Positions 51,043-59,912 of a stretch of DNA of 64,000 nucleotides are shown here, piece after piece; position 1 is the stretch's first letter, and each line of letters starts with the position of its first letter. The translations under genes and the position numbers were made by a program. The notes under the pieces are model-generated. The model was not told the origin of the DNA. It ran no database searches and saw nothing but the letters and a program-made list of their open reading frames with translations. This DNA is from CAXBCP01 sp047638395 (lineage in GTDB: Bacteria > Pseudomonadota > Alphaproteobacteria > MPNO01 > UBA830), in the NCBI GenBank assembly GCA_047638395.1, contig JBLIMV010000004.1, positions 124,001 through 188,000 on the forward strand, read 5' to 3'.

Positions 51043-52365
51043 CTAAGCGCCTTCGATCACCGCACGGCATTCGCCGAAGCCGATTCCGCGCGCACCATCA
51101 CGTTCGCACCAGGCGCGCATGATCAGCTCATCACCATCACCGAGAAACTTGCGCTCCTCACCGGTCGGCAGGGAAATGGGGTTCGCACCGCGCTTGGTGA
51201 TCTCGAGGATCGAGCCGTAGGAATCTTCTGTCGCACCGGAAATCGTGCCGGTCCCCATCATGTCGCCAGGCCGCAGGTTACAGCCGTTCGACGTGTGATG
51301 GGTCAGCATCTGGAATATCGTCCAGTACAGGTTCTGCATATTGGTGACGGCCAGAATTTCGGCGGGCACATCCTCGGCACGCATCTTCGCGGATGCGATA
51401 GACACTTCGATCTGCACATCGAACCCCCCCTCTGCTTCGTTTGCATCCGACGACAGATACGGCAACGGCGTCGGATCGCCATCGGGCCGCTGATAGGCGC
51501 CGCTGCGGAAGGGTGCCAGCGCTTCCATTGTGACGACCCAGGGCGAGACGTGCGATGCAAAGCTTTTCGCCAGAAACGGCCCCAACGGCTGGTATTCCCA
51601 TGCCTGGATATCGCGGGCAGACCAATCGTTCAGAATACTGAGCCCGAAGATGTGATCTTCCGCTTCCCCGATCGACACCGGCTGTCCCAGCGGGTTCCCC
51701 GGCCCGACATAAAACGCGATCTCGGTTTCATAATCGAATGCCATGGACGGGCCGAAAGACGGCACATCCGCATCCGGTGCCTTGGTCTGTCCTACGGGGC
51801 GCTTGCAGGTTTCGCCGCTGACAATGATCGACGACGCACGACCGTGATAGGCAATCGGGATATGTTTGTAGTTCGGCATCAGCGGATTGTCGGGCCGCAA
51901 CATCATGCCGACATTGGTCGCGTGAAAAATTGACGAATAAAAATCGGTGTAGTCGCCGATCTGCGCCGGCAGACGCATGGTCACATCGGCCTGTGCCACG
52001 AGGATTTCACCCGCCAGGGCCTCAGCTGCTTCGCCCTCCTCGGTGTCGTAGCGCAGCGCCTTTGATGCCGCCGCACGCAGGGCCGACCAGTGCTGACCGC
52101 CCATGGCCATCAGACCGTTCAGCGTCTCGCCCGCACAGGCGCCCGCCGCGTCATCCGCTACACCGCCAATAACACCCTTGGCACGCGCAGCCGTGACGTC
52201 GAGGATCATGTCGCCGATGGCAATACCGACAGCTCCCTTGCCGGTCCGCGGGTCGGTATAGACGCCGAATGGCAGGTTCTGGACCGGGAAATCGGCGCCG
52301 GGTTCATTGGCGCTGTCGACCCAGCTTGTCAGGGCCGCGTCGTGCGTTTCGTTCAGCTTCGGCAT
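51043..52365 (-). CDS. fahA: Fumarylacetoacetase
   Basis: The protein has 440 residues and hydrolyses fumarylacetoacetate to fumarate and acetoacetate, the last step of tyrosine/homogentisate breakdown. The N-terminal SH3-like domain starts with NLPFGVYTDPRTGKGAVGIAIGD, and the catalytic domain has DYTDFYSSIFHATNVGMMLRP near 139, AFDYETEIAFYVGPGN near 210 and GDMMGTGTISGATEDSYGS near 367, with metal-binding acidic residues as in the known enzyme. Its start is 2 bases after the stop of hmgA on the same strand, so the two form an operon. The maleylacetoacetate isomerase gene expected between them is not in the window. Confidence 0.96.
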   Translation of the reverse strand: MPKLNETHDAALTSWVDSANEPGADFPVQNLPFGVYTDPRTGKGAVGIAIGDMILDVTAARAKGVIGGVADDAAGACAGETLNGLMAMGGQHWSALRAAASKALRYDTEEGEAAEALAGEILVAQADVTMRLPAQIGDYTDFYSSIFHATNVGMMLRPDNPLMPNYKHIPIAYHGRASSIIVSGETCKRPVGQTKAPDADVPSFGPSMAFDYETEIAFYVGPGNPLGQPVSIGEAEDHIFGLSILNDWSARDIQAWEYQPLGPFLAKSFASHVSPWVVTMEALAPFRSGAYQRPDGDPTPLPYLSSDANEAEGGFDVQIEVSIASAKMRAEDVPAEILAVTNMQNLYWTIFQMLTHHTSNGCNLRPGDMMGTGTISGATEDSYGSILEITKRGANPISLPTGEERKFLGDGDELIMRAWCERDGARGIGFGECRAVIEGA

Positions 52366-52367
52366 GT

Positions 52368-53678
52368 CTATTTCTTTCCGTTGAAATTCTTCTTAAGCCC
52401 CTGCCAGCAATCCTGGTAGCCGGCCTGAATTTGCGGGCTGGTCGCCGCCCAGTCGGTGAGTTTGATCGGATAGCGGGTTTCGAACATGAAGGCCATGGTC
52501 TCGCCGAGGAATTCCGGCTTCAGCTCGGCGTTCGTTGCTTTCTGATAGGCGCCATCATCCGGCCCGTGCGCCGACATCAGATTGTGAAGGCTTGCCCCAC
52601 CGGGCACAAAGCCTTCGGGCTTTGCATCGTACTGGCCAAGGATCAGCCCCATGAACTCGCTCATGAAGTTGCGGTGATACCAGGGCGGGCGGAACGTGTG
52701 CTCACCGACCAGCCAGCGTGGCGGGAAGATGACGAAATCGACATTGGCGAGCCCCGCCGGGCCCGATGGCGACGTCAGCACCGTAAAGATCGACGGGTCG
52801 GGATGATCGAAGCTGATCGAGCCGACCGCCATGAATTTGGCGAGATCGTATTTATACGGTCCCAGATTGCCGTGCCACGCGACCACGTCGAGCGGCGAAT
52901 GACCGATGGGTGCCGACCAGAGATTGCCGCCGAACTTTGCGACCAGCTCAAACTCTCCCTCGATATCCTCGAACGACGCTACAGGCGACAGAAAATCGCG
53001 CGCATTCGCGAGACCGTTGGAGCCGATCGGGCCCAGATCGGGGAGACGCAGAGCGGCACCATAATTTTCGCACACATAGCCGCGTGACGGACCGTCCGGC
53101 AGGTCGGCGCGGAATTTAATGCCGCGGGGCACAACGATGATCTCGTTCGGTGCTGCCTCGACAACACCCATTTCAGCGACCAGGCGCAGACGCCCCTGCT
53201 GGGGCACGAACAGCATTTCACCGTCGGCGTTATAGAAATACCGGTCCTCCATAGACGCATTCGCCGCGTAGATATGGATGGCGATACCCGCCTGCGTATT
53301 GGCATCGCCGTTCGCCCCAAGCGTCATCATGCCGGCGATCAGATCGGTTTTCCCGTCGGGCACCGGTGTCGGATCCCAGCGCGTCTGCTGCGGCGTCAGC
53401 ACGCCTTCGTCGAAGGGAGACGTCCGCAACTTGCCGTTATCGATCTGCCGGAACGCGCCATGGACTGCTGACGGCCGCAACCGGTAGACCCAGGTCCGCA
53501 GGTTGTCGTTGCGGGGCTGTGTGAAAGCGGTGCCGCTCACCAGTTCGGCGTACAATCCATAAGGCGCGCGCTGCGGCGAGTTCTGGCCCTCCGGCAGGGC
53601 ACCGGGCAGCGCTTCGGTCGCGAATTCGTTGCCAAAGCCTGACTGATAGTCGAGCTTGGTGGTGGTGACGTTATCCAT
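52368..53678 (-). CDS. hmgA: Homogentisate 1,2-dioxygenase
   Basis: The protein has 436 residues from the ATG at 53678, preceded by AGGAGG; a much longer open frame to 53993 has no start signal. This iron enzyme cleaves homogentisate to maleylacetoacetate. The N-terminal YQSGFGNEFATEALPGALPEGQ and the iron-site region FRPPWYHRNFMSEFMGLI near 323 match the family closely. Homogentisate comes from tyrosine or phenylalanine, so with fahA this completes most of that route. The upstream region (53679-53831) is shared with the divergent prfC gene and probably holds promoters for both. Confidence 0.97.
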   Translation of the reverse strand: MDNVTTTKLDYQSGFGNEFATEALPGALPEGQNSPQRAPYGLYAELVSGTAFTQPRNDNLRTWVYRLRPSAVHGAFRQIDNGKLRTSPFDEGVLTPQQTRWDPTPVPDGKTDLIAGMMTLGANGDANTQAGIAIHIYAANASMEDRYFYNADGEMLFVPQQGRLRLVAEMGVVEAAPNEIIVVPRGIKFRADLPDGPSRGYVCENYGAALRLPDLGPIGSNGLANARDFLSPVASFEDIEGEFELVAKFGGNLWSAPIGHSPLDVVAWHGNLGPYKYDLAKFMAVGSISFDHPDPSIFTVLTSPSGPAGLANVDFVIFPPRWLVGEHTFRPPWYHRNFMSEFMGLILGQYDAKPEGFVPGGASLHNLMSAHGPDDGAYQKATNAELKPEFLGETMAFMFETRYPIKLTDWAATSPQIQAGYQDCWQGLKKNFNGKK

Positions 53679-53831
53679 AGCGCTGCCTCCTGATCGGTCC
53701 CGGTGCAACGTCATGTTAACCCGCGTCCGGTCACATGGCGATATGCAACGGATGCTGGAATTCCCCGCCGACACGCTTATATTGCGCTTCATCCCGCCCA
53801 ACGGTGCGGCACCTAATTTCTGGACACAGCC

Positions 53832-55436
53832 ATGAGCGTTAATAGCGGCGAAATCGCCGCCCGGCGGACTTTCGCCATCATTTCCCACCCTGATGCGGGC
53901 AAGACGACGCTGACCGAAAAACTGCTTCTGTTCGGCGGCGCGATCCAGACGGCTGGCGCGGTGAAGGCACGAGGGGCCGCCCGCCGTGCACATTCGGACT
54001 GGATGAAGGTCGAAGCCGAGCGGGGCATTTCGGTCGCATCATCGGTCATGACCTATGAATACGGCGGCTGCACGTTCAACCTGCTCGACACGCCCGGCCA
54101 TGAAGATTTCAGCGAAGACACCTATCGCACGCTGTCCGCCGTTGATTCCGTCGTGATGGTGATCGATGCTGCACGCGGCATCCAGGCACAGACCCGCAAG
54201 CTATTCGAGGTCTGCCGGCTGCGCGACATGCCGATCATCACGTTCATCAACAAGCTCGACCGCGAGAGCCGCGAACCGTTCGATCTGTTGCAGGAGATCG
54301 AGGAAACCCTGGCGCTCGACGTCACACCGGCGAGCTGGCCGATCGGGATGGGGCGCGATTTTCTCGGTTGCTATGACACTATCGACGACCGGCTGGTCCT
54401 GATGAAAAAAGGCAATGCATCCGGCAAAATTGCCGATGAAGGCGGCGAGGAAACAATCTGCGAAGGCGTGAACGACCCGAAGCTGGACCAGTTGCTGCCG
54501 CCGCATGCCGTCGAAAAACTGCGCGAAGAAGTGCCGATGGCGATGGGGTTGTGCCCGCCGCTCGATCTCGACGCCTATCGCGAAGGGACCCTGAGCCCGG
54601 TATTTTTTGGCAGTGCCGTCAACAATTTTGGCGTTCAGGAACTGCTCAAAGGTCTGGTTTCCATGGCGCCGCCGCCGCGCCCGCAAAAGGCCGAGCAACG
54701 CATCGTCGATCCCGAAGAAGACCATGTGACCGGGTTCGTCTTCAAGATCCAGGCCAACATGGACCCCAAACACCGGGACCGGATCGCGTTCTTCCGTCTG
54801 TCCTCGGGCCATTTCAAACGCGGCATGAAGCTGCGCCATATCCGCAGCGGCAAGCAGATTAACCTGCACAACCCGATGCTGTTTCTCGCGCGCGACCGCG
54901 AAACCGCCGAAGACGCCTATGCAGGTGACATCATTGGCATCCCCAACCACGGCAACCTGCGGATCGGCGATTCAATAACCGACGGCGAAGAACTGCGCTT
55001 TACCGGCATTCCGAGCTTTGCACCGGAAATACTGCGCTCGGTCCACCCGACGGACCCGATGCGCGCCAAGCACCTCGGGCGCGCCTTGCAGCAGCTTGCA
55101 GAAGAAGGCGTTGCCCGCGTGTTCAAACCGCGGGTCGGCACCGACTGGATCGTCGGCGTTCTGGGCTCGTTGCAGTTTGACGTGATGGCGGACCGGATCC
55201 GGTTCGAATACGACGTGCCGGTTAGGTTCGAAACCTCATCCCTGCATACCGCACGCTGGGTCGAAGCAGACGATCACAACATGCTGAAGAAATTTCTCGA
55301 CGCGAATAGCGGTGCGGTTGCCGAAGATCACGACAAGATGCCGGTTTTCCTGGCGCGCAACGCCTGGCATCTCGACAACGCTGCCGAGGAATGGCCGGAC
55401 GTGCGTTTCCTGAAAACAAAGGAACAGACGCAGTAG
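53832..55436 (+). CDS. prfC: Peptide chain release factor 3
   Basis: The protein has 534 residues. RF3 is a translational GTPase that removes RF1/RF2 from the ribosome after termination. The G1 motif HPDAGKTTL is at 19-27, the switch-II motif DTPGHEDF near 80 and the G4 motif NKLD near 141. The C-terminal domain contains VGVLGSLQFDVMADRIRFEY. Length and order match RF3. It is a core gene, not linked to its aromatic-degradation neighbours. In an organism that reads some UGA codons as selenocysteine, termination factors matter, but no special adaptation is visible here. Confidence 0.97.
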   Translation: MSVNSGEIAARRTFAIISHPDAGKTTLTEKLLLFGGAIQTAGAVKARGAARRAHSDWMKVEAERGISVASSVMTYEYGGCTFNLLDTPGHEDFSEDTYRTLSAVDSVVMVIDAARGIQAQTRKLFEVCRLRDMPIITFINKLDRESREPFDLLQEIEETLALDVTPASWPIGMGRDFLGCYDTIDDRLVLMKKGNASGKIADEGGEETICEGVNDPKLDQLLPPHAVEKLREEVPMAMGLCPPLDLDAYREGTLSPVFFGSAVNNFGVQELLKGLVSMAPPPRPQKAEQRIVDPEEDHVTGFVFKIQANMDPKHRDRIAFFRLSSGHFKRGMKLRHIRSGKQINLHNPMLFLARDRETAEDAYAGDIIGIPNHGNLRIGDSITDGEELRFTGIPSFAPEILRSVHPTDPMRAKHLGRALQQLAEEGVARVFKPRVGTDWIVGVLGSLQFDVMADRIRFEYDVPVRFETSSLHTARWVEADDHNMLKKFLDANSGAVAEDHDKMPVFLARNAWHLDNAAEEWPDVRFLKTKEQTQ

Positions 55437-55452
55437 GACCGATGGGCAGGCG

Positions 55453-56145
55453 TTACTTCGCGCCGGCCGCCTTCAGAATCTGCACCATCTCGTCGAATCC
55501 ATGATGCTGCGCCAGCTGCAAAGGCGTCACACCGCTGCCGTCGGCAATATTCACGTCGGCCCCGGCATCCACCAGCGCTGTCAGGCAGGCGATATGGTTC
55601 GCCCCGCCATCGCCGAGCACGATGGATTCGATCAATGCCGTCCAGTTGAGATTGTTCACATGGTCAAGCGGCGCCCCCGCGGCGATCAAAGTTTTAACGA
55701 CCTCCACATGACCAAGATGAGCGGCCGCGATTAACGCTGTGCCGTCATACGGGCTGGTTGTCTGCCCGGCCTTGGCGCCACCTGCGATCACCAGTTTGAG
55801 CATCTTCGGGTCATTGGCAACCGAGGCGATGGTGACCGCGTCATAGCGATCCCGTTCAAGCGCATCAACATCGGCGCCGCTGACCATCAACGCGGTCGCG
55901 GAATCGTATCGCTTTACATAGGCCGCCACCATCAGAGGCGTTCTGCCATAGGCATCCCGGGCGTTCAGTTTCGTCTTGTCGGCGCCGATCCGATGGATCG
56001 CGGCGATATCGCCCTTGGCCGCCGCCGCGTGCAAACCCGTATAAGCCGCGTACTCTGCCTTGCTGGGTGCGACCTGGGCCGTTGCGGGAACCACCACCCC
56101 GCCAACCGCCCACATCGTGAGCAGGACAATCGCGGGCCGGATCAT
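55453..56145 (-). CDS. Secreted ankyrin-repeat protein
   Basis: The protein has 230 residues. It has a signal peptide (about 1-24, ending ATAQ), then five to six ankyrin repeats, for example YGRTPLMVAAYVKRYDSATA, DGTALIAAAHLGHVEVVKTL and GVTPLQLAQHHGFDEMVQIL. It probably acts in the periplasm in protein-protein contacts. Its ATG overlaps the iorB stop (ATGA), so it is made as part of the iorA-iorB transcript. I do not know a described link between ankyrin proteins and indolepyruvate oxidoreductase. Confidence 0.87.
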   Translation of the reverse strand: MIRPAIVLLTMWAVGGVVVPATAQVAPSKAEYAAYTGLHAAAAKGDIAAIHRIGADKTKLNARDAYGRTPLMVAAYVKRYDSATALMVSGADVDALERDRYDAVTIASVANDPKMLKLVIAGGAKAGQTTSPYDGTALIAAAHLGHVEVVKTLIAAGAPLDHVNNLNWTALIESIVLGDGGANHIACLTALVDAGADVNIADGSGVTPLQLAQHHGFDEMVQILKAAGAK

Positions 56146-57653
56146 TCTGCTGCCTGGCGGGCGGCCGGTACCGGCTGAGCCGATGCCGACAACGCCCGGG
56201 CGAGGGTTTCGCCTTCGGGATCTGCAAGCGCGGCATCGCGGGCAGCCGCAATATTGGCCGCCGCTGACGCTGCATCGGTTTCACCAGCGAGGACGGGGCC
56301 GATCAGGGCTGCGTTGATACGTCCGAAATTACCGGTGCCGCGCACATGGGTATCGCTGTATCCCTTGATCAAACGCGCACATTCGGCGACCTCGGCAGCA
56401 AGGCGCGCATTCAAAACCTGCGATTGCGAGACAAGCCCCAACCACGCCTCGATCGATTCCTGTTCGCGACGGAAGCGCCAGGTACGGCGACGCCAGCGAC
56501 GCATCCCGGCAAGCGTCTTCAGTTTCAGAAAGCCGGTGACCGAGGATGAATTCAGTTCCATCCCTTTATGCCAGTTTCGAAGTTTCTCGGATTTTTCCGC
56601 CCGCGCCAGGACCATCCGCGCGATGCCTTCGGGCAGCACGTCGCAAAACTCGGCGATACCGGGCTTGAGAAACTCGGTCACGATGACTGAATCGCCATTG
56701 ACGGCCCCTGTCTCCGCCCGGATACGGGCAAGGCGCTCGGGGCGCGTTTTGGCCTGCGCAACACGGATGACATCTTCGAACGACATCCGCACCGCAAGGT
56801 ATTTGGCAACCCGCGCCAGCACATCGATATCGCCTCCGGCAAACGGCGCCAGCCGGTCAAGATAGAGATCGGCATAAGCGACATCCTGGAAATCGATCAG
56901 CCGCCGGACGGCATGGTCCAGCGTCACCTGCACATCCGACGGGAATGTCCCGGCCCGCTCTATAAGGTTGGCACCAACGACGACATGGGCAAACCGGTCT
57001 TCCGGCTGCAACGCCTGTACCGCGACATCGCCCTTCGCCGCCTTAAGCCCCGCCTCAAAGCCGGCAAGGTTGGCATCGACCGCTTTGCCTTCGGCACGGA
57101 TACCGGCACGGAATGTTTCGTCGTCGATCGGCAGCGCGCCGCACCCGGCGATCGCCCCCAGCAACACCGCGCTGATATGCGCGCCGGCGTTCCGCGACGC
57201 ATCTTCCATATCGAAAAATATCTGCGACTTCGACCGCTCACCCGCCACCTGGACAAGCTGCTTTGCGTCGGCCCGACCATCGCCCATTTTCATCTTTTCG
57301 GACGTCGCGAATACGCGGTGGGTCGAGGCAATCAGCAGCGTTCGGTCAGGTGTGACGTAGCCGGACTGAATTTGCCGGCCGGTTTCCAGCAACTCCGAAG
57401 AGGCGAAAACATCGATCTCGCCCGGCGACGGGCTGAGCGCAAAGATCGGCTCGGCATTGCCAATTTCATCCCAGGCCTGCGGCCAGATTTCGACGTAATA
57501 GGTCGTCGCCCCGGTCCGCTGCGCGACACCGGGAATAGAGGTCGCCTGTACCGGCAGGTTGCTGTCCTGCGCGGCGTTAACGATCCAGCTTGTCAGCACG
57601 CCGCCGCCCTCGCCGCCGAGGGCCGCAACCAATAATGTCAGCGGCGCGGTCAT
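56142..57653 (-). CDS. iorB: Indolepyruvate ferredoxin oxidoreductase beta subunit, long form
   Basis: The protein has 503 residues, far longer than the roughly 200-residue archaeal IorB. The first 200 residues are the gamma-type pyruvate:ferredoxin oxidoreductase domain (LVAALGGEGGGVLTSWIVNAAQ at the start, then QRTGATTYYVEIWP). The remainder is a helical extension seen in proteobacterial long-form IorB (DUF6537-type), with EFCDVLPEGIARMVLARAEK and YSDTHVRGTGNFGRI. Together with IorA it oxidises indolepyruvate or other arylpyruvates to aryl-acyl-CoA with reduction of ferredoxin. The start overlaps the iorA stop by ATGA, and the stop overlaps the ankyrin gene. Confidence 0.9.
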   Translation of the reverse strand: MTAPLTLLVAALGGEGGGVLTSWIVNAAQDSNLPVQATSIPGVAQRTGATTYYVEIWPQAWDEIGNAEPIFALSPSPGEIDVFASSELLETGRQIQSGYVTPDRTLLIASTHRVFATSEKMKMGDGRADAKQLVQVAGERSKSQIFFDMEDASRNAGAHISAVLLGAIAGCGALPIDDETFRAGIRAEGKAVDANLAGFEAGLKAAKGDVAVQALQPEDRFAHVVVGANLIERAGTFPSDVQVTLDHAVRRLIDFQDVAYADLYLDRLAPFAGGDIDVLARVAKYLAVRMSFEDVIRVAQAKTRPERLARIRAETGAVNGDSVIVTEFLKPGIAEFCDVLPEGIARMVLARAEKSEKLRNWHKGMELNSSSVTGFLKLKTLAGMRRWRRRTWRFRREQESIEAWLGLVSQSQVLNARLAAEVAECARLIKGYSDTHVRGTGNFGRINAALIGPVLAGETDAASAAANIAAARDAALADPEGETLARALSASAQPVPAARQAAE

Positions 57654-59788
57654 GCGCTGTGCCCTCCGAGCAGACCGATCACCGATTTGCGCATCCCTTC
57701 GACGGCACGCTCCAGCATGCCGGGGTTGCGCACCCGTTCAGCCCGGTAAAAGGATGGACACAGCACCGCGGCATGGCTGACCTCGCCGCACAGCCCGCAA
57801 CCGACGCAGCTGTTATTGACGCTGGCGACCGGATCGTCACGCAGAGGATCGGGATTGGGTTTGATCGTCAGGCTGGGACAGCCGGACAGGCGGATACAGG
57901 AGTGATCGCCGGTGCAGACCTCGTCATCGATGCCGAAGCGCGGCAGTTCCACCCGTTTGCCGCTTTTAAGCTTTTCGGCGTTCTCGCCGCGCAGGCGGCG
58001 CTGGCGGGCAAGCTGACATTCGCCATCGGCGATGATGATCTTCAGGCCTTTTTCGGGCGTTGTCAGCGCTTCGCGCAGGGTATCGACCATCTCGGCGACC
58101 GAATACGTGCGGACCGTCCGCATCCAGGGCACACCGAGACTTTTGAGCGTCTTTTCAATCGACATACCGGGATTGCGCCCGCCCCGTCCCTTCGCGCTAG
58201 ACGGGATGAACTGCTGACCGGTCGCAGACGTAAAGCCGTTCTGCATGATCACCAGAATGGAATCGCCCTCATTGAGCATGGTCGCGATCACGCCGGTGGT
58301 CAGACCGTTATGCCAGAAACCGCCATCACCCATGATCGAGATCGAGCGTTTTTCCTGAAACGGCGCGACAGCCGCAGCACTGGCAAGCGACATCCCGTAC
58401 CCGAGAATGGAATTCCCCATCGAGAACGGCTCAAACGTCGCAAAGGCGTGGCAGCCGATATCGGCCGCGATATGGACTTTGCCGACGTCTTCCTGCAGCA
58501 GTTTGAGTGCCGAAAATACCGGGCGTTCGGGACAACCCGTACAGAACTGCGGCGGGCGCGGCGGCAACGCCGTCGGGAACGCGGCCTCGGCGCCGGCCAT
58601 AGCGGCACCGATACGGTCTGCCTCAGCCCGGATATGCGCGGGATCGCCGATGCCAAGCCCCTCGGCCTCGATAAAACCCATCAGGCCCTGATGCATGACA
58701 GCCCCGTTATATTCGCCCGCCATCGGGAACACGTCCTTGCCGTGAAGACGGGTCTGGATATCCGCTTTACGCAGGATCGTGTTGATCTGGTGTTCGATAT
58801 ATTCGGGATTGCCCTCTTCGATCACAAGAACCGCATCTTTTCCGGCGGCGAAGTCGGTCACCTGATCGGGGACTAGCGGGAACACCACGTTGAGGACCAT
58901 CAGCGGAATTTTGCTGTTGCCGAAATCATCGGCAAGACCGAGCCGGGCAAGACGGCGGATGAGCGTATTGTACAACCCGCCGGGGACGATGATACCGAGC
59001 CGTTCGATATCGCCGCTGAAGAATTCGTTGAGCTTATTATCCCGGATGAATTTCTGAGCCGCCGGCAGGCGCTGTTCCACCTTCAGTTTCTCCTGCGAGA
59101 ACGTGACAGGCGGGTGGGCGAGTTTGCTGTAGTCAAACGGTGCAGGTTCTTTCTGGCGTTCCCGCGTGTTGATCGGCGGCTTTTTATTGTCCTTGGCGAT
59201 AAACCGTCCCTGCACATGACAGGACCGGATGCGCAGCTGCATGATCACCGGTGTATTGGATGCTTCAGACAGCTCGAACGAATTTTCGACCATATCGACG
59301 ATGGATGTCAGATTAGGGCGCGGGTCGACCATCCACATGCTCGATTTCATCGCCATCGACAGGGTTCGTTCCTGAATGACGCTGGCGCCTTCGCCGTAAT
59401 CTTCGCCGCTGACAATCAGCGCGCCGCCGATCACCCCCGGTGAGGCCAGATTGCTGAGCGCATCGGCGGCGACGTTGGTGCCGACGATGGACTTCCAGCC
59501 GACCGCGCCACGCAGCGGATAATTAATCGATGCGCCGAGCATGGCCGCCGCGGCGGCTTCGTTCGTGCCGGTCTCAACGTGGATGCCCATTTCATCCATC
59601 AGTTCTTCGGCATCGAGCAGCACGTCGAGCAAATGTGAGACCGGCGCTCCCTGGTACCCGCCGACATAGGCGACACCCGACTGAAGCAGGCCCTTGGTGA
59701 CCGCGAGGATCCCTTCACCGTGAAAGACCTCGCCATCGCCAAGACGCAGCGATTCGACTTCCTTGCTGAATGATCTTTCGGCGCTCAT
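57650..59788 (-). CDS. iorA: Indolepyruvate ferredoxin oxidoreductase alpha subunit
   Basis: The protein has 712 residues from the ATG at 59788, preceded by AGGGGAG; 10 further codons upstream lack a signal. The N-terminal PFOR-like domain binds the pyruvate part. The thiamine diphosphate domain contains the GDGGFWHNG motif near 477. A ferredoxin-like end carries CTGDHSCIRLSGC and CVGCGLCGEVSH...C for Fe-S clusters. It acts with the product of iorB in aromatic amino-acid catabolism. It is divergent from selA, with 124 bases between. The nearby homogentisate genes suit an aromatic-acid theme. Confidence 0.94.
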   Translation of the reverse strand: MSAERSFSKEVESLRLGDGEVFHGEGILAVTKGLLQSGVAYVGGYQGAPVSHLLDVLLDAEELMDEMGIHVETGTNEAAAAAMLGASINYPLRGAVGWKSIVGTNVAADALSNLASPGVIGGALIVSGEDYGEGASVIQERTLSMAMKSSMWMVDPRPNLTSIVDMVENSFELSEASNTPVIMQLRIRSCHVQGRFIAKDNKKPPINTRERQKEPAPFDYSKLAHPPVTFSQEKLKVEQRLPAAQKFIRDNKLNEFFSGDIERLGIIVPGGLYNTLIRRLARLGLADDFGNSKIPLMVLNVVFPLVPDQVTDFAAGKDAVLVIEEGNPEYIEHQINTILRKADIQTRLHGKDVFPMAGEYNGAVMHQGLMGFIEAEGLGIGDPAHIRAEADRIGAAMAGAEAAFPTALPPRPPQFCTGCPERPVFSALKLLQEDVGKVHIAADIGCHAFATFEPFSMGNSILGYGMSLASAAAVAPFQEKRSISIMGDGGFWHNGLTTGVIATMLNEGDSILVIMQNGFTSATGQQFIPSSAKGRGGRNPGMSIEKTLKSLGVPWMRTVRTYSVAEMVDTLREALTTPEKGLKIIIADGECQLARQRRLRGENAEKLKSGKRVELPRFGIDDEVCTGDHSCIRLSGCPSLTIKPNPDPLRDDPVASVNNSCVGCGLCGEVSHAAVLCPSFYRAERVRNPGMLERAVEGMRKSVIGLLGGHSA

Positions 59789-59912
59789 ATCCGTCTCCCC
59801 TGATGCCTGTAACGGCAAACTTCAACGCGTTTTATACGCGGATTTCACAATATTGGCACGAGTCCATCACGCTGATTGCCTATCCCGCCACAGGCAGTAT
59901 TCTCCCGGCAAC

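Noticed and set aside
53679..53993. N-terminal extension of homogentisate dioxygenase to 53993
   Set aside because: It would overlap the divergent prfC gene, has no ribosome binding site, and the known family start aligns with the ATG at 53678.
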